NCBI RefSeq assembly: GCF_009932725.1 | Contig: NZ_BLJU01000003.1 | Location: 124,001 to 188,000, forward strand | Direction of reading: 5' to 3' | DNA: 64,000 bases | DNA from: Pseudomonas yangonensis | GTDB lineage: Bacteria; Pseudomonadota; Gammaproteobacteria; Pseudomonadales; Pseudomonadaceae | In this document: one piece after another, positions 1 to 8,526 of the stretch | Position numbering within the stretch: position 1 is the first letter of the stretch | How the letters are laid out: every line of letters begins with the position of its first letter | Notes under the pieces: generated by a model | What the model was told of the DNA's origin: nothing | The model's database searches: none | Seen by the model: only the letters and a program-made list of their open reading frames with translations | Made by a program: the position numbers and the translations under genes

Positions 1-406
1 TCAACTCCAGATTCGGATGGCTCTGTTTGACTCGTCGCGTCAGCTCCGGAAGCAGCTCGGCGCAGGGGGTCAGAATGGTGCCGATGCGCACATGCCCGCG
101 TTGCCCGCCGCGCATCGCGCAGACCTCATCGAAGGCGTCCTCGAGGCTGGTCTGGATTCTGCGCGCATGACGAATCATCGCTTCGCCATAGAGTGTCGGC
201 ACCACGCCGCGGGCATGCCGCTCGAACAGCGCGACTTCCAGACCATCCTCGAGTTCCTTGAGCAGCTTGGAAATGGCCGGCTGGGAGATCCCCAGCCCTT
301 CGGCGGCACGGTTGAGGTTGCCGGTATCACCCAGCGCGACCAGCAAGGGTATGTGCCGGCTCTTCAACCGGGCACGGACAAACCAGCTGCTATTGAGAGG
401 CTTCAT
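1..406 (-). CDS. LysR-family transcriptional regulator, N-terminal part (cut by window edge)
   Basis: Reading the minus strand from the ATG at 404-406 gives 135 codons open to the window edge, so only the N-terminal part is here. Residues about 18-80 form a winged helix-turn-helix of LysR type: a segment reading RHIPLLVALGDTGNLNRAAE is followed by GLGISQPAISKLLKELE, the recognition helix. The start of the effector-binding domain follows (GHVRIGTI). The wording is close to GbpR/galactose-type LysR proteins, which often sit beside sugar or sugar-acid genes. It is transcribed away from the TRAP transporter and dehydratase cluster, the usual arrangement for a LysR regulator controlling its neighbour. 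Family assignment is firm; the ligand is unknown and inferred only from context to be a sugar acid. Confidence 0.88.
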   Translation of the reverse strand, partial: MKPLNSSWFVRARLKSRHIPLLVALGDTGNLNRAAEGLGISQPAISKLLKELEDGLEVALFERHARGVVPTLYGEAMIRHARRIQTSLEDAFDEVCAMRGGQRGHVRIGTILTPCAELLPELTRRVKQSHPNLEL

Positions 407-415
407 GGAGGTATA

Positions 416-431
416 TCCATTTTGATATGGA
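416..431. promoter_or_regulatory. Inverted repeat in the LysR/dctP divergent region, possible LysR operator
   Basis: TCCAT-N6-ATGGA is a perfect inverted repeat lying 10 bases upstream of the LysR start codon in the 176-base divergent region (407-582). It contains a T-N11-A arrangement typical of LysR sites. Its closeness to the regulator start suggests autoregulation. This is pattern evidence only. Confidence 0.35.
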
Positions 432-582
432 CAAGGCGCAAATACATATTTGTTGATGATGCCTCGTCTGTCTACCCTCTACCGGGAATGACAGATGCCG
501 CACTGCTCGTCTGTTTTCGCTGGCGTCCTGAACAGAGCCCTGGCGCTGGAAATGCCCTTATAAAAATAATCGGAGAGGCACC

Positions 583-1608
583 ATGAAACTCACTGCAACC
601 CCCTGCCGCCTGGGTAAAGGTCTCGCGGCCCTGGCCTTGATCCTGAGCTCGAGCGCTGTGCTGGCGAAGGAGGAATGGAAGTTCCAGATCAACGTCAATG
701 CCGGCGACGACGAATTCCGCATCGCCCAGCAATGGGCCAAGAGCGTCGGCGAGAAGACCAACGGCGAAATCCTCATCGAAGTCATGCCTACCGGCACCAT
801 CGTTGGCAACAACGAGACACTCGACGCTGTCGGGGCCGGCATCATTCAGGGCCACATCACCGACCCAGGCTACTTCTCCGGCAAGAACGCGGCCTTTGCC
901 GTCTACGGCAACATGGTCGGTGCCTGGAACGACACCACCACCTTCCTCGATTTCATGCGCAACGGCGGTGAGGACGGGTACAACCGTCTGGTGGAGCCCT
1001 ATAACGTGCACCTGATCCGTGCTGGCGCGGTTGGCGTCGAGTCGCTGATCACCAAGCGCCGTATCGAGAAACTGGATGACTTCAAGGGCCTGAAGATTCG
1101 CGCGCCGGAAGGCATGGTGTCGAACGCATTCAAACTGGTCGGCGCCGCGCCAGTTAACCTTCCCACCTCCGAGGTCTATACGGCGCTGGAAAAAGGCGTG
1201 ATCGATGCCGCCGACTACACCGTGTTCGCCACCAACTACCAGCAGGGCTACCACAAGTACGCCCCCTTCGCGATTTACCCTGGCTTCCACTCGATGCCGA
1301 TGAAGGACATTTCCATCAACAAGGCCATCTGGGATGGGCTCAGCGACGAGCAAAAGCGCATTCTCGAAGAATCGGTGGACGCCTTCACCGCTCAGTTGAT
1401 CGGAGACCTGCAGACCAAGGACGAAGAGCAGGTGGCAATCGCCAGGCAGAAAGGTGACGTGACCCTGACCACCCTCCCTGCCGAAGAGCTGAAGAAATTC
1501 CGTCAGATTGCCCGTGCCGAGTGGAGCTCCTGGCGTGAGCGCAGCCCCGAGGCAAAGGAAGCCGTCGACTCGATCCAGGCCTATCTGCAGAGCAAAGGCC
1601 TGCTCTGA
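583..1608 (+). CDS. dctP: TRAP transporter substrate-binding protein DctP
   Basis: Periplasmic binding protein of a tripartite ATP-independent periplasmic (TRAP) transporter, 341 residues, normal length for DctP. It starts with a Sec signal peptide (MKLTATPCRLGKGLAALALI, cleavage probably after VLA near residue 28). Family features include GTIVGNNE near residue 70, LKIRAPEG near 170 and an ALEKGVIDAADYT segment near 205. The ATG is preceded by GGAGAGG. It is the first gene of dctP-dctQ-dctM-dehydratase. The neighbouring sugar-acid dehydratase suggests that it binds an aldonate or similar sugar acid; the ligand cannot be read from sequence. Confidence 0.93.
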   Translation: MKLTATPCRLGKGLAALALILSSSAVLAKEEWKFQINVNAGDDEFRIAQQWAKSVGEKTNGEILIEVMPTGTIVGNNETLDAVGAGIIQGHITDPGYFSGKNAAFAVYGNMVGAWNDTTTFLDFMRNGGEDGYNRLVEPYNVHLIRAGAVGVESLITKRRIEKLDDFKGLKIRAPEGMVSNAFKLVGAAPVNLPTSEVYTALEKGVIDAADYTVFATNYQQGYHKYAPFAIYPGFHSMPMKDISINKAIWDGLSDEQKRILEESVDAFTAQLIGDLQTKDEEQVAIARQKGDVTLTTLPAEELKKFRQIARAEWSSWRERSPEAKEAVDSIQAYLQSKGLL

Positions 1609-1636
1609 CGCCCTTCTTCAAACCACTCTGAGCACA

Positions 1637-1660
1637 CAGCCCCGGTTTCGACCGGGGCTG
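1637..1660 (+). promoter_or_regulatory. Intercistronic hairpin between dctP and dctQ
   Basis: A perfect 10-bp stem (CAGCCCCGGT / ACCGGGGCTG) closed by a TTCG tetraloop lies 28 bases after the dctP stop and 15 bases before the dctQ start. There is no T-run, so it looks more like an mRNA 3'-end protector or partial attenuator than a full terminator. Such elements commonly raise binding-protein mRNA above that of the membrane subunits. Confidence 0.6.
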
Positions 1661-1675
1661 ACGAGGAGCTTTACA

Positions 1676-2230
1676 GTGAAAATGCCGCAACCACCGAGCG
1701 ACGGCCCTCTTCCCGCCACAGAACCCGCACCTGGCCAGAACCGCTTCGACCGGATGATCCAGCGTATCGGTCAGGCTGTCGCCTGGCTGGTGTTCGTCGC
1801 CATGCTGGTCAGCGTTTATGAAGTGATCATGCGCTATGGATTCAATGCCCCCACGGAATGGGCCCACGAGACCACCACGTTCCTGGTCGCGACCATCTTC
1901 GCACTGGGCGGGCCTTACGCACTGGCCACCAACAGACACATCCAGATTCGCATCCTGCTGGATCGTCTTTCGCCGCGAAAACGCTCCTGGCTGGAACTGC
2001 TCAACCTGGTGCTGGGCATCCTGTTCTGCCTGGCCATCGGCTATGCAGCCTGGGTGCTGGCCGTCAATGCCACCCATGCCCCCGATGGCAGCTGGCGCCT
2101 GGAAACCTCGGGCTCCTCCTGGAACCCACCGCTGCCCGCCTTCATCAAGATCATCATCCTGATTTCGATCGCCCTCATGGCACTGCAGCAGGTCGTGCGC
2201 ATCAGCCAGCACTGGCGCAATAACAAATGA
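1676..2230 (+). CDS. dctQ: TRAP transporter small permease DctQ
   Basis: Small membrane subunit of the TRAP transporter. The frame is open further upstream into dctP, but GAGGAG at 1663-1668 places the start at the GTG at 1676 (ATG at 1682 is an alternative), giving 184 residues, normal for DctQ. Four hydrophobic segments are visible, around residues 35-55, 65-80, 105-130 and 155-175. The segment VYEVIMRYGFNAPTEWAHET is a typical DctQ signature (EVxxRYxFxxxxxWxxE). The stop lies 16 bases before dctM. Confidence 0.9.
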   Translation: MKMPQPPSDGPLPATEPAPGQNRFDRMIQRIGQAVAWLVFVAMLVSVYEVIMRYGFNAPTEWAHETTTFLVATIFALGGPYALATNRHIQIRILLDRLSPRKRSWLELLNLVLGILFCLAIGYAAWVLAVNATHAPDGSWRLETSGSSWNPPLPAFIKIIILISIALMALQQVVRISQHWRNNK

Positions 2231-2246
2231 CTTCGGAACTCGCGCC

Positions 2247-3548
2247 ATGAGCATTGAAATCGCAACTTACCTGATCATTTTCGCCATCTTCGGCCTGCTG
2301 ATACTGGGCCTGCCCCTGGCCTATGTCACCGGCCTGGTGGCGGCGATCTTCACCCTGGGCTGGTTCGGTCCGATGGCCGTTCCCCTGGTGGCCAGCCGCA
2401 TGTTCGGTTTCATCACCGAATACTCCCTGGTCGCCGTCCCCATGTTCGTCTTCATGGCCGGGCTGCTCGATCGCTCCGGTCTGGCCCGGGACCTGTTCAA
2501 CTCGATGCGCTTCTTCGCGGGGCGCCTGCCCGGCGGGGTCGCAGTACAGACGCTGGTCGTGGCGTTCTTCCTGGCCGCCATCTCCGGAATCATCGGCGGC
2601 GAGATCGTCCTGCTCGGCCTGCTCGCCCTGCCGCAGATGCTGCGCCTGGGTTACGACAAACGCATCGCCATCGGCGTGGTGTGCGCCGGCGGCTCGCTCG
2701 GCACCATGGTGCCGCCATCGATCGTACTGATCATCTATGGCCTGATCGCCAGTGTCTCGATCGCCGACCTGTTCAAGGCGGCGGTGGTTCCGGCCTTCCT
2801 GCTGATGAGCTGCTACATGATCTATGTGGTGGTGATGTGTACGCGTTATCCGCAGATGGGTGGCGCTTATGTCGAGCAGGATGCCCGCACGCCGCGCCTC
2901 AGCGTGGGCGAGGCGTTCCGCGGCATGTTCTACCCGGTCGCCATCGCCGGGCTGGTGCTTGGCAGCATCTATGGCGGCATTGCCTCGGTCACGGAAGCCG
3001 CGGCCATGGGTGCGCTGGGCGTGCTGTTCGCGGTCATCGTACGCGGTGAGTTCAGCGTCAAGTTGCTTCAGGGCAGCCTGACCCAAACGCTGGAAACCTG
3101 CGGGATGATCGTCTGGATCGGCATCGGCGCAGCCTGCCTGGTGGGAGTCTACAACCTGATGGGTGGCAACCGCTTCGTCTCCTCGGCGATCAGCGGTCTG
3201 GATGTAGCCCCCTTCGTCATCATCCTGGTGATGATGCTGATTTTCCTGGTGCTCGGCATGATCCTCGACTGGATCGGCATCGCCATGCTCTGCCTGCCGA
3301 TCTTCGTGCCGATTGTGGTGCAACTCGGCTATGACCCGGTGTGGTTCGGCATTCTTTTCGCCGTGAGCATGCAGGTGTCCTACATCTCGCCTCCCTTCGG
3401 CCCGGCGGCCTTCTACCTGAAAAGCGTGGCGCCCCCGGATATCAGCCTCACCGACATCTTCAGGTCGATGGTGCCGTTCATCATCATCCAGTTGTTCGTG
3501 CTCGGGCTACTCCTGTACGTGCCGGCGATCTCCACCTGGCTGCTGTAA
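2247..3548 (+). CDS. dctM: TRAP transporter large permease DctM
   Basis: Large 12-helix permease that couples sodium entry to substrate uptake, 433 residues, normal for DctM. Hydrophobic helices run through the whole protein. Family hallmarks include VPMFVFMAGLLDRSG near residues 64-78, the GGSLGTMVPPSIVLIIYG segment near residue 150, and the late GMILDWIGIAMLCLPIFVP segment. It completes a dctPQM set with the two preceding genes and is followed 66 bases later by the dehydratase, almost certainly on the same transcript. Confidence 0.94.
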   Translation: MSIEIATYLIIFAIFGLLILGLPLAYVTGLVAAIFTLGWFGPMAVPLVASRMFGFITEYSLVAVPMFVFMAGLLDRSGLARDLFNSMRFFAGRLPGGVAVQTLVVAFFLAAISGIIGGEIVLLGLLALPQMLRLGYDKRIAIGVVCAGGSLGTMVPPSIVLIIYGLIASVSIADLFKAAVVPAFLLMSCYMIYVVVMCTRYPQMGGAYVEQDARTPRLSVGEAFRGMFYPVAIAGLVLGSIYGGIASVTEAAAMGALGVLFAVIVRGEFSVKLLQGSLTQTLETCGMIVWIGIGAACLVGVYNLMGGNRFVSSAISGLDVAPFVIILVMMLIFLVLGMILDWIGIAMLCLPIFVPIVVQLGYDPVWFGILFAVSMQVSYISPPFGPAAFYLKSVAPPDISLTDIFRSMVPFIIIQLFVLGLLLYVPAISTWLL

Positions 3549-3614
3549 CCCTCCTTGTTTCCGATCAACCCGAAGGGCCCCGGGCGGCCTTTCGTACCCT
3601 GGCAGGTTTTTCTC

Positions 3615-5351
3615 ATGACAGACAAACGTCCCCTCCGCTCCGCGCAGTGGTTCGGCAGCGCCGACAAGAACGGCTTCATGTATCGCAGCTGGATGAAGAA
3701 CCAGGGCATTCCCGACCATGAATTTCAGGGCAAGCCGATCATCGGCATCTGCAATACCTGGTCCGAACTGACGCCCTGCAATGCGCACTTTCGCAAGATC
3801 GCCGAGCACGTCAAACAGGGCGTGCTGGAAGCCGGTGGTTACCCGCTGGAATTTCCGGTGTTCTCCAACGGCGAATCCAACCTGCGCCCGACCGCCATGC
3901 TCACCCGCAACCTGGCGAGCATGGATGTCGAGGAAGCGATCCGAGGCAACCCGATAGACGCCGTGGTTCTGCTGACCGGCTGCGACAAGACCACGCCGGC
4001 ACTGCTGATGGGCGCCGCGAGCTGCGACGTACCGGCCATCGTCGTCACCGGCGGGCCCATGCTCAACGGCAAGCACAAGGGCAAGGACATCGGCTCCGGC
4101 ACGGTGGTCTGGCAGCTCAGCGAAGAGGTCAAGGCCGGCAAGATCTCGATCCATGACTTCATGGCCGCCGAGGCGGGCATGTCGCGCTCGGCGGGCACCT
4201 GCAACACCATGGGGACGGCCTCGACCATGGCCTGCATGGCTGAAGCCCTGGGCACCTCGCTGCCGCACAATGCCGCCATCCCGGCGGTCGATTCGCGACG
4301 CTACGTGCTGGCTCATCTGTCGGGCATGCGCATCGTCGAAATGGTCCATGAAGACCTGCGCCTGTCGAAGATTCTGACTCGCGAAGCCTTCGAGAACGCG
4401 ATCCGACTCAATGCCGCCATTGGCGGGTCGACCAACGCGGTGATCCACCTCAAGGCCATCGCCGGGCGCATGGGCGTCGAGCTGGAGCTGGACGACTGGA
4501 CCCGGGTGGGGCGCGGCACACCGACCATCGTCGACCTTCAGCCCTCCGGTCGCTTCCTGATGGAAGAGTTCTACTACGCCGGGGGCCTGCCTGCCGTCAT
4601 CCGCCGCCTCGGCGAGAACGGCCTGCTGCCCAACCCGCAGGCGCTGACGGCCAACGGCAAGAACCTCTGGGAGAACTGCAAGGATGCGCCGATCTATGGC
4701 GACGACGAGGTGATCCGCCAACTCGACAATCCATTGCGCGCCGATGGCGGTATCTGTGTACTGCGCGGCAACCTCGCGCCCAAGGGGGCGGTGCTGAAAC
4801 CCTCGGCAGCGAGCCCGGCACTGATGCAGCACCGCGGCCGTGCTGTGGTGTTCGAGGACTTCGACGACTACAAGGCGCGGATCAATGACCCGCAACTGGA
4901 CGTCGATGAAACCTGCGTTCTGGTCATGAAGAACTGCGGTCCCAAGGGTTATCCGGGCATGGCGGAAGTAGGCAACATGGGGCTGCCGCCCAAGGTTCTG
5001 GCCAAGGGCATCACCGACATGGTGCGCATCTCCGACGCACGCATGAGCGGAACCGCCTATGGCACCGTGGTGCTGCACGTAGCCCCCGAGGCTGCGGCCG
5101 GCGGCCCGCTGGCAGTGGTCCAGAACGGGGATTTCATCGAGCTCGATTGCGCCAACGGACGCCTGCATCTGGATATCCCCGAAGCGGAACTGCAGGCGCG
5201 CCTGGCTGCCTGGCAACAACCGCAATGCCTGCTCTGGGACGGCGGTTACCGTCGCCTCTATGTCGATCACGTACTGCAGGCCGATGAGGGCTGCGACTTC
5301 GACTTTCTGGTCGGCTGCCGCGGCTCCGCCGTGCCGCGGCATTCGCACTGA
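3615..5351 (+). CDS. IlvD/Edd-family sugar-acid dehydratase, L-arabinonate dehydratase type
   Basis: Removes water from an aldonic acid to give the 2-keto-3-deoxy acid using an Fe-S cluster and Mg2+. The ATG at 3615 gives 578 residues; an upstream in-frame extension lacks family similarity. Cysteines at residues 55 (LTPCNAHF), 123 (TGCDKTTPA) and 196 (SAGTCNTMGTA) match the three cluster ligands of Rhizobium L-arabinonate dehydratase with a constant offset of four. The C-terminal end LVGCRGSAVPRHSH is also characteristic of that branch rather than of IlvD or Edd. Cotranscription with TRAP genes supports uptake followed by dehydration of a pentonate or related acid. The next pathway steps (2-keto-3-deoxy-pentonate dehydratase or aldolase) are not in the window. 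Confidence 0.85.
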   Translation: MTDKRPLRSAQWFGSADKNGFMYRSWMKNQGIPDHEFQGKPIIGICNTWSELTPCNAHFRKIAEHVKQGVLEAGGYPLEFPVFSNGESNLRPTAMLTRNLASMDVEEAIRGNPIDAVVLLTGCDKTTPALLMGAASCDVPAIVVTGGPMLNGKHKGKDIGSGTVVWQLSEEVKAGKISIHDFMAAEAGMSRSAGTCNTMGTASTMACMAEALGTSLPHNAAIPAVDSRRYVLAHLSGMRIVEMVHEDLRLSKILTREAFENAIRLNAAIGGSTNAVIHLKAIAGRMGVELELDDWTRVGRGTPTIVDLQPSGRFLMEEFYYAGGLPAVIRRLGENGLLPNPQALTANGKNLWENCKDAPIYGDDEVIRQLDNPLRADGGICVLRGNLAPKGAVLKPSAASPALMQHRGRAVVFEDFDDYKARINDPQLDVDETCVLVMKNCGPKGYPGMAEVGNMGLPPKVLAKGITDMVRISDARMSGTAYGTVVLHVAPEAAAGGPLAVVQNGDFIELDCANGRLHLDIPEAELQARLAAWQQPQCLLWDGGYRRLYVDHVLQADEGCDFDFLVGCRGSAVPRHSH

Positions 5352-5361
5352 GTCGATTCAG

Positions 5362-5380
5362 CGCCGCGTATCGCGCGGCG
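5362..5380 (+). terminator. Weak hairpin after the dehydratase gene
   Basis: CGCCGCG-N5-CGCGGCG forms a 7-bp GC stem 11 bases after the dehydratase stop, but no T-run follows. It may end or protect the TRAP-dehydratase transcript. The rest of the 180-base gap to the glutathione transferase stop shows nothing else. Confidence 0.35.
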
Positions 5381-5531
5381 TGAGCGTAGCTCTAGCGGGT
5401 TCTTATTCGACCCGCAATGCGCTCAGCGAACGCCCGACGTCGGTATACAGCGGGACGTCGATCCAGCGCGGGGCCTCGCCCCCAGCCTGGGCTGATGGCA
5501 GCCAACAGCTTACAGGCTCGCTTTACAGTAA

Positions 5532-6137
5532 TCAGACTGGCGCGCTGGCAAGCATCGAGTTGCGGGAAGCGAACTTCTGCTGGAAGTCCCGCAATCCCGG
5601 GTAATCGGCGCGCCAGTCGAGATCGGCAAAGCGCAAATCCAGATAGCCCAGGGCGCAGGCGACACCAATCTGCGCCAGATCGAGCGGCCCGTGTAGCTGT
5701 TCGATCTGGCGTTCCAGTTCGGTCAGCGCCCGCTGCACCTTGCCCAGTTGCCCATCCAGCCATGACGGCCATTGCAGCTCGGCCGGTCGCACGCCGCGCT
5801 CGTAACGTGCCAGCAGCGCGGCGTCCATCAGGCCGTCGGCCAGCGCTGCGAGGCGCAGCACCGGCCAGCGCGCAGCACCTTCCGGTAGCAACCTACGGCC
5901 CTCATGCAGGGTGTCGAGGTACTCGCAGATCACCCGGCTGTCGTACAGCGCCTCGCCTTCATCGGTCAGCAGTACCGGAATCTTGCCCAGCGGATTGAGT
6001 GCGTTGACCCGCTCGTTCAGCGTGGTCGGCAGCACGGCAGTATCGAGCAGTTCGATACGGGCCAGTAGGCCGGTTTCGTGAGCGAGCACGCGAACCTTGC
6101 GGGCAAAGGGCGAGGCGGCAGCGTAGATCAGTTGCAT
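5532..6137 (-). CDS. Glutathione S-transferase family protein
   Basis: A 201-residue protein with an N-terminal thioredoxin-like GST domain: MQLIYAAASPFARKVRV, where the Ser at residue 9 is at the catalytic position, then NPLGKIPVLLTDEG with the cis-Pro near residue 53, and DSRVICEYLD with the glutathione-binding Ser near residue 67. An all-helical C-terminal domain follows. Length and motifs resemble the YibF-like GST group. It is alone, between the sugar-acid cluster (convergent) and mdcR (divergent), so context gives no substrate. Confidence 0.85.
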   Translation of the reverse strand: MQLIYAAASPFARKVRVLAHETGLLARIELLDTAVLPTTLNERVNALNPLGKIPVLLTDEGEALYDSRVICEYLDTLHEGRRLLPEGAARWPVLRLAALADGLMDAALLARYERGVRPAELQWPSWLDGQLGKVQRALTELERQIEQLHGPLDLAQIGVACALGYLDLRFADLDWRADYPGLRDFQQKFASRNSMLASAPV

Positions 6138-6296
6138 GGGGCAGATTCCTCGGACACATGAAGAGAAGACCGAACACAGCTCGCACTACAGCACAGTTCG
6201 CGCACCGAGGTAATCAGACGTGTCGCTCGACACGCGCAGCGCACCGATCACCCCGCGGATACGGCACAATCAGCCATCGCTCGTAAGGGACAGGCC

Positions 6297-7208
6297 ATGC
6301 TGATCGACGAAGAACTCACCCTGAAGAAACTGGAAGTTTTCCTCGCCTTCATGCGCAGCGGCAACCTGGCCCGCGCGGCCAGCGAGCTGCAGACCAGCAA
6401 CGTCAGCGTGCACCGCGCCATCCACTCGCTGGAAAACGCGCTGCGCTGTCCGCTGTTCAAGCACGAGGGGCGCAACCTGATCCCGCTGGAAAGCGCCTAC
6501 GTGCTGGAGGAGAAGGCGCAAAAGCTGATCCAGGACGCGCAGGAAATGGTGCGCCTGACCCGCGAGGCGGCGGGCTTCGGCGCCGAGCGTTTCAAGCTCG
6601 GCTCGCTCTACTCGCTGACGGTGAAGACCGTGCCGCAGCTGATCATGGGCCTGAAGCTGCGCCGCAGCGAACTGAACATCGACCTGGTGCTCGGTTCCAA
6701 CGTCGACCTGCTGTACAAGCTGAAGAACATGGAGCTGGACGCGATCCTGATTGCCCTTGACGACAGCGTCAGCGACCCGGACTGCGAGCAGCTGGCGCTG
6801 TTCTCCGACGACATCTTCCTCGCCGCGCCCAACGATTCGCCGTTTGCCGATCACGCCGAAGTCGACCTGGCCGACCTGCGCGAGCAAACCTTCATCACCC
6901 TGACTCAGGGCTACGCCACCTTCCGCGATGGCGAGCGGGTGTTCCAGCAGGCCGGCTTCGAACCCAAGGTGGCGATGCAGGTGAAGGACATCTTCACCCT
7001 GCTCAGCATGGTCAGCTCCGGTGTCGGCTACGCCCTGCTGCCGGGGCGGGTGGCGGCGGTGTACGAGAACCGGGTGAAGCTCATTCCGCTGCAAGTCAAG
7101 TACCACCTGCAGCAGCATATCGGCGTGGTGTTCCTCAAGGCCAGGGAGCGTGACCCGAACCTGCTGGCGCTGCTGGCCGAATGCCGGATGTACAGCAGAC
7201 AGTCGTAG
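6297..7208 (+). CDS. mdcR: LysR-family regulator of the malonate decarboxylase operon, MdcR
   Basis: A 303-residue LysR regulator. The N-terminal winged HTH reads KKLEVFLAFMRSGNLARAAS, then ELQTSNVSVHRAIHSLENAL, followed by an effector domain starting around residue 95 (KLGSLYSLTVKTVPQLI). The sequence and place match MdcR, which activates malonate use in Acinetobacter and Pseudomonas. It lies convergent with the end of the mdc-mad operon, as in the P. aeruginosa locus. GGACAGGCC precedes the ATG. Confidence 0.9.
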   Translation: MLIDEELTLKKLEVFLAFMRSGNLARAASELQTSNVSVHRAIHSLENALRCPLFKHEGRNLIPLESAYVLEEKAQKLIQDAQEMVRLTREAAGFGAERFKLGSLYSLTVKTVPQLIMGLKLRRSELNIDLVLGSNVDLLYKLKNMELDAILIALDDSVSDPDCEQLALFSDDIFLAAPNDSPFADHAEVDLADLREQTFITLTQGYATFRDGERVFQQAGFEPKVAMQVKDIFTLLSMVSSGVGYALLPGRVAAVYENRVKLIPLQVKYHLQQHIGVVFLKARERDPNLLALLAECRMYSRQS

Positions 7209-7262
7209 TCGCAAGCATCGCCGCTGAAGCGCCTCCCACAGGGCAGCGCGTTCAGCCTGAAT

Positions 7263-7286
7263 AAAAAGCCCGCCATGACGGCGGGC
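7263..7286 (-). terminator. Rho-independent terminator of the mdc-mad operon
   Basis: Read on the minus strand: GCCCGCC stem, 5-base loop, GGCGGGC, then TTTTT. It starts 6 bases after the madM stop and separates the operon from convergent mdcR. Confidence 0.8.
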
Positions 7287-7292
7287 GAAAGG

Positions 7293-8066
7293 TCAGCCCA
7301 GAAGGCCGCGCATCAGAAAGTAGAGCAGCGATGGGCCGAGCAGGCAGCCCAGCGCGGTGTAGAAGGCTGCAGTGAGGCAACCGTAGGGCACCAGCTTGGG
7401 ATCGGTCGCCGCCAGGCCGCCAGCCACACCGCTGGAGGTGCCCATCAGGCCGCCGAAGATCACCGCGCTGCGCGGGTTGTTCAGGCCGATATAGGGGGCG
7501 ATGAAGGGCGTGGCCACCATCACCAGGATCGCCTTGATCAGACCGGCGGCAATCGACAGCGCCATCACGTCGGAACTGGCGCCGATGGCTGCACCGGTGA
7601 CCGGGCCGACGATATAGGTCACGGCGCCAGTGCCGATGGTGGTCAGGCTGACCACGTCGGTGTAGCCGAAAGCCATGGCCACCGCCACACCAGCCACGAA
7701 GGACGCCAGTACGCCAACGAACAGCGCCAGCACCCCGGCAAAACCGGCGCGCTTGAGTTCTTCGACACTGACGCCGAAGCCGGTGGCGACAATGGCAAAG
7801 TCGCGCAGCATGGCGCCGCCGAGCAGGCCGATGCCGGCGAACAGTGGAATGTCCACCAGGCCCTTCTGGCCGCCGGTGTAAACGCCACCGATGTAGGAGA
7901 GCAAAAGCCCGAGCAAAATGGCGATGGCCGAGCCGTGCAGGCGTCCCTTGGTGAGCTTGTCGGACATCCAGTAGGACACCCACATGGTGATGCCGACGAT
8001 GGCGAAGCCGCTGAGCAGGCTATAGCCGGTAATGACCTTCATCAGAGATTCGTACATGGCAGTCAC
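7293..8066 (-). CDS. madM: Malonate transporter subunit MadM
   Basis: Larger membrane subunit of the MadLM sodium:malonate symporter, 257 residues with about eight hydrophobic helices rich in Gly and Ala (for example LLSGFAIVGITMWVSYWM near the N-terminus and AGIGLLGGAMLRDFAIVATG). Its start overlaps the madL stop by 4 bases. Last gene of the mdc operon, followed by a terminator. It imports the substrate for the decarboxylase encoded upstream. Confidence 0.93.
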   Translation of the reverse strand: MTAMYESLMKVITGYSLLSGFAIVGITMWVSYWMSDKLTKGRLHGSAIAILLGLLLSYIGGVYTGGQKGLVDIPLFAGIGLLGGAMLRDFAIVATGFGVSVEELKRAGFAGVLALFVGVLASFVAGVAVAMAFGYTDVVSLTTIGTGAVTYIVGPVTGAAIGASSDVMALSIAAGLIKAILVMVATPFIAPYIGLNNPRSAVIFGGLMGTSSGVAGGLAATDPKLVPYGCLTAAFYTALGCLLGPSLLYFLMRGLLG

Positions 8067-8464
8067 CGCGGCGCTTTGGTCAGGGAGGGGGCAGCTTCGC
8101 TATCGGACTTTTTTTGCCCGATACGACTCAGTGCAGGAACCAGCGCGAAGCCGATAGCGACCGCGGCAGTACCGGCGAGAATCGCCATCGGGCCGCCGCT
8201 GAGAGCACCGTAAACGTTCTGCTGAGCGGCCATGGCGACCACGATGGGGATGTAGATGGCGCTCCAGAACTCCACGCCCTGTTCCGACTTGCCGGTGAAC
8301 AGGCCACGCTTGTTCAGGTAACTGCCGAGGAAGATCAGCAGCATCATGGCGATACCGACACCGCCGACGTTGGCGGGTACGCCAATGAGTTTGCCCAGCA
8401 GCTCTCCGATGAAGATGCCTGCCAGGGTGCAGAACGCCAGAAAGGCGACACCGTAGATAATCAT
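8063..8464 (-). CDS. madL: Malonate transporter subunit MadL
   Basis: Small membrane subunit of the malonate symporter, 133 residues, with four predicted helices (MIIYGVAFLAFCTLAGIFIG, GGVGIAMMLLIFLGSYL, a PIVVAMAAQQNVYGAL segment, and AILAGTAAVAIGFALVPAL). The last 4 bases overlap madM, which indicates translational coupling. It lies 62 bases after mdcH in the same operon. Confidence 0.93.
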   Translation of the reverse strand: MIIYGVAFLAFCTLAGIFIGELLGKLIGVPANVGGVGIAMMLLIFLGSYLNKRGLFTGKSEQGVEFWSAIYIPIVVAMAAQQNVYGALSGGPMAILAGTAAVAIGFALVPALSRIGQKKSDSEAAPSLTKAPR

Positions 8465-8526
8465 TGTTGTTGTCCTCGTCTTACGTATCGAAGTTGTTGT
8501 TCTTGTGCTTCGGTAAACGCTACGGC

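Noticed and set aside
17..586. 189-codon open frame on the plus strand across the left edge
   Set aside because: It is antisense to the LysR gene and runs into dctP; composition is not protein-like and it lacks a ribosome site.
3507..5348. 613-codon open frame antisense to the dehydratase
   Set aside because: Rich in His, Arg and Gly, a shadow of GC-rich codon use; the sense frame is a recognised enzyme.
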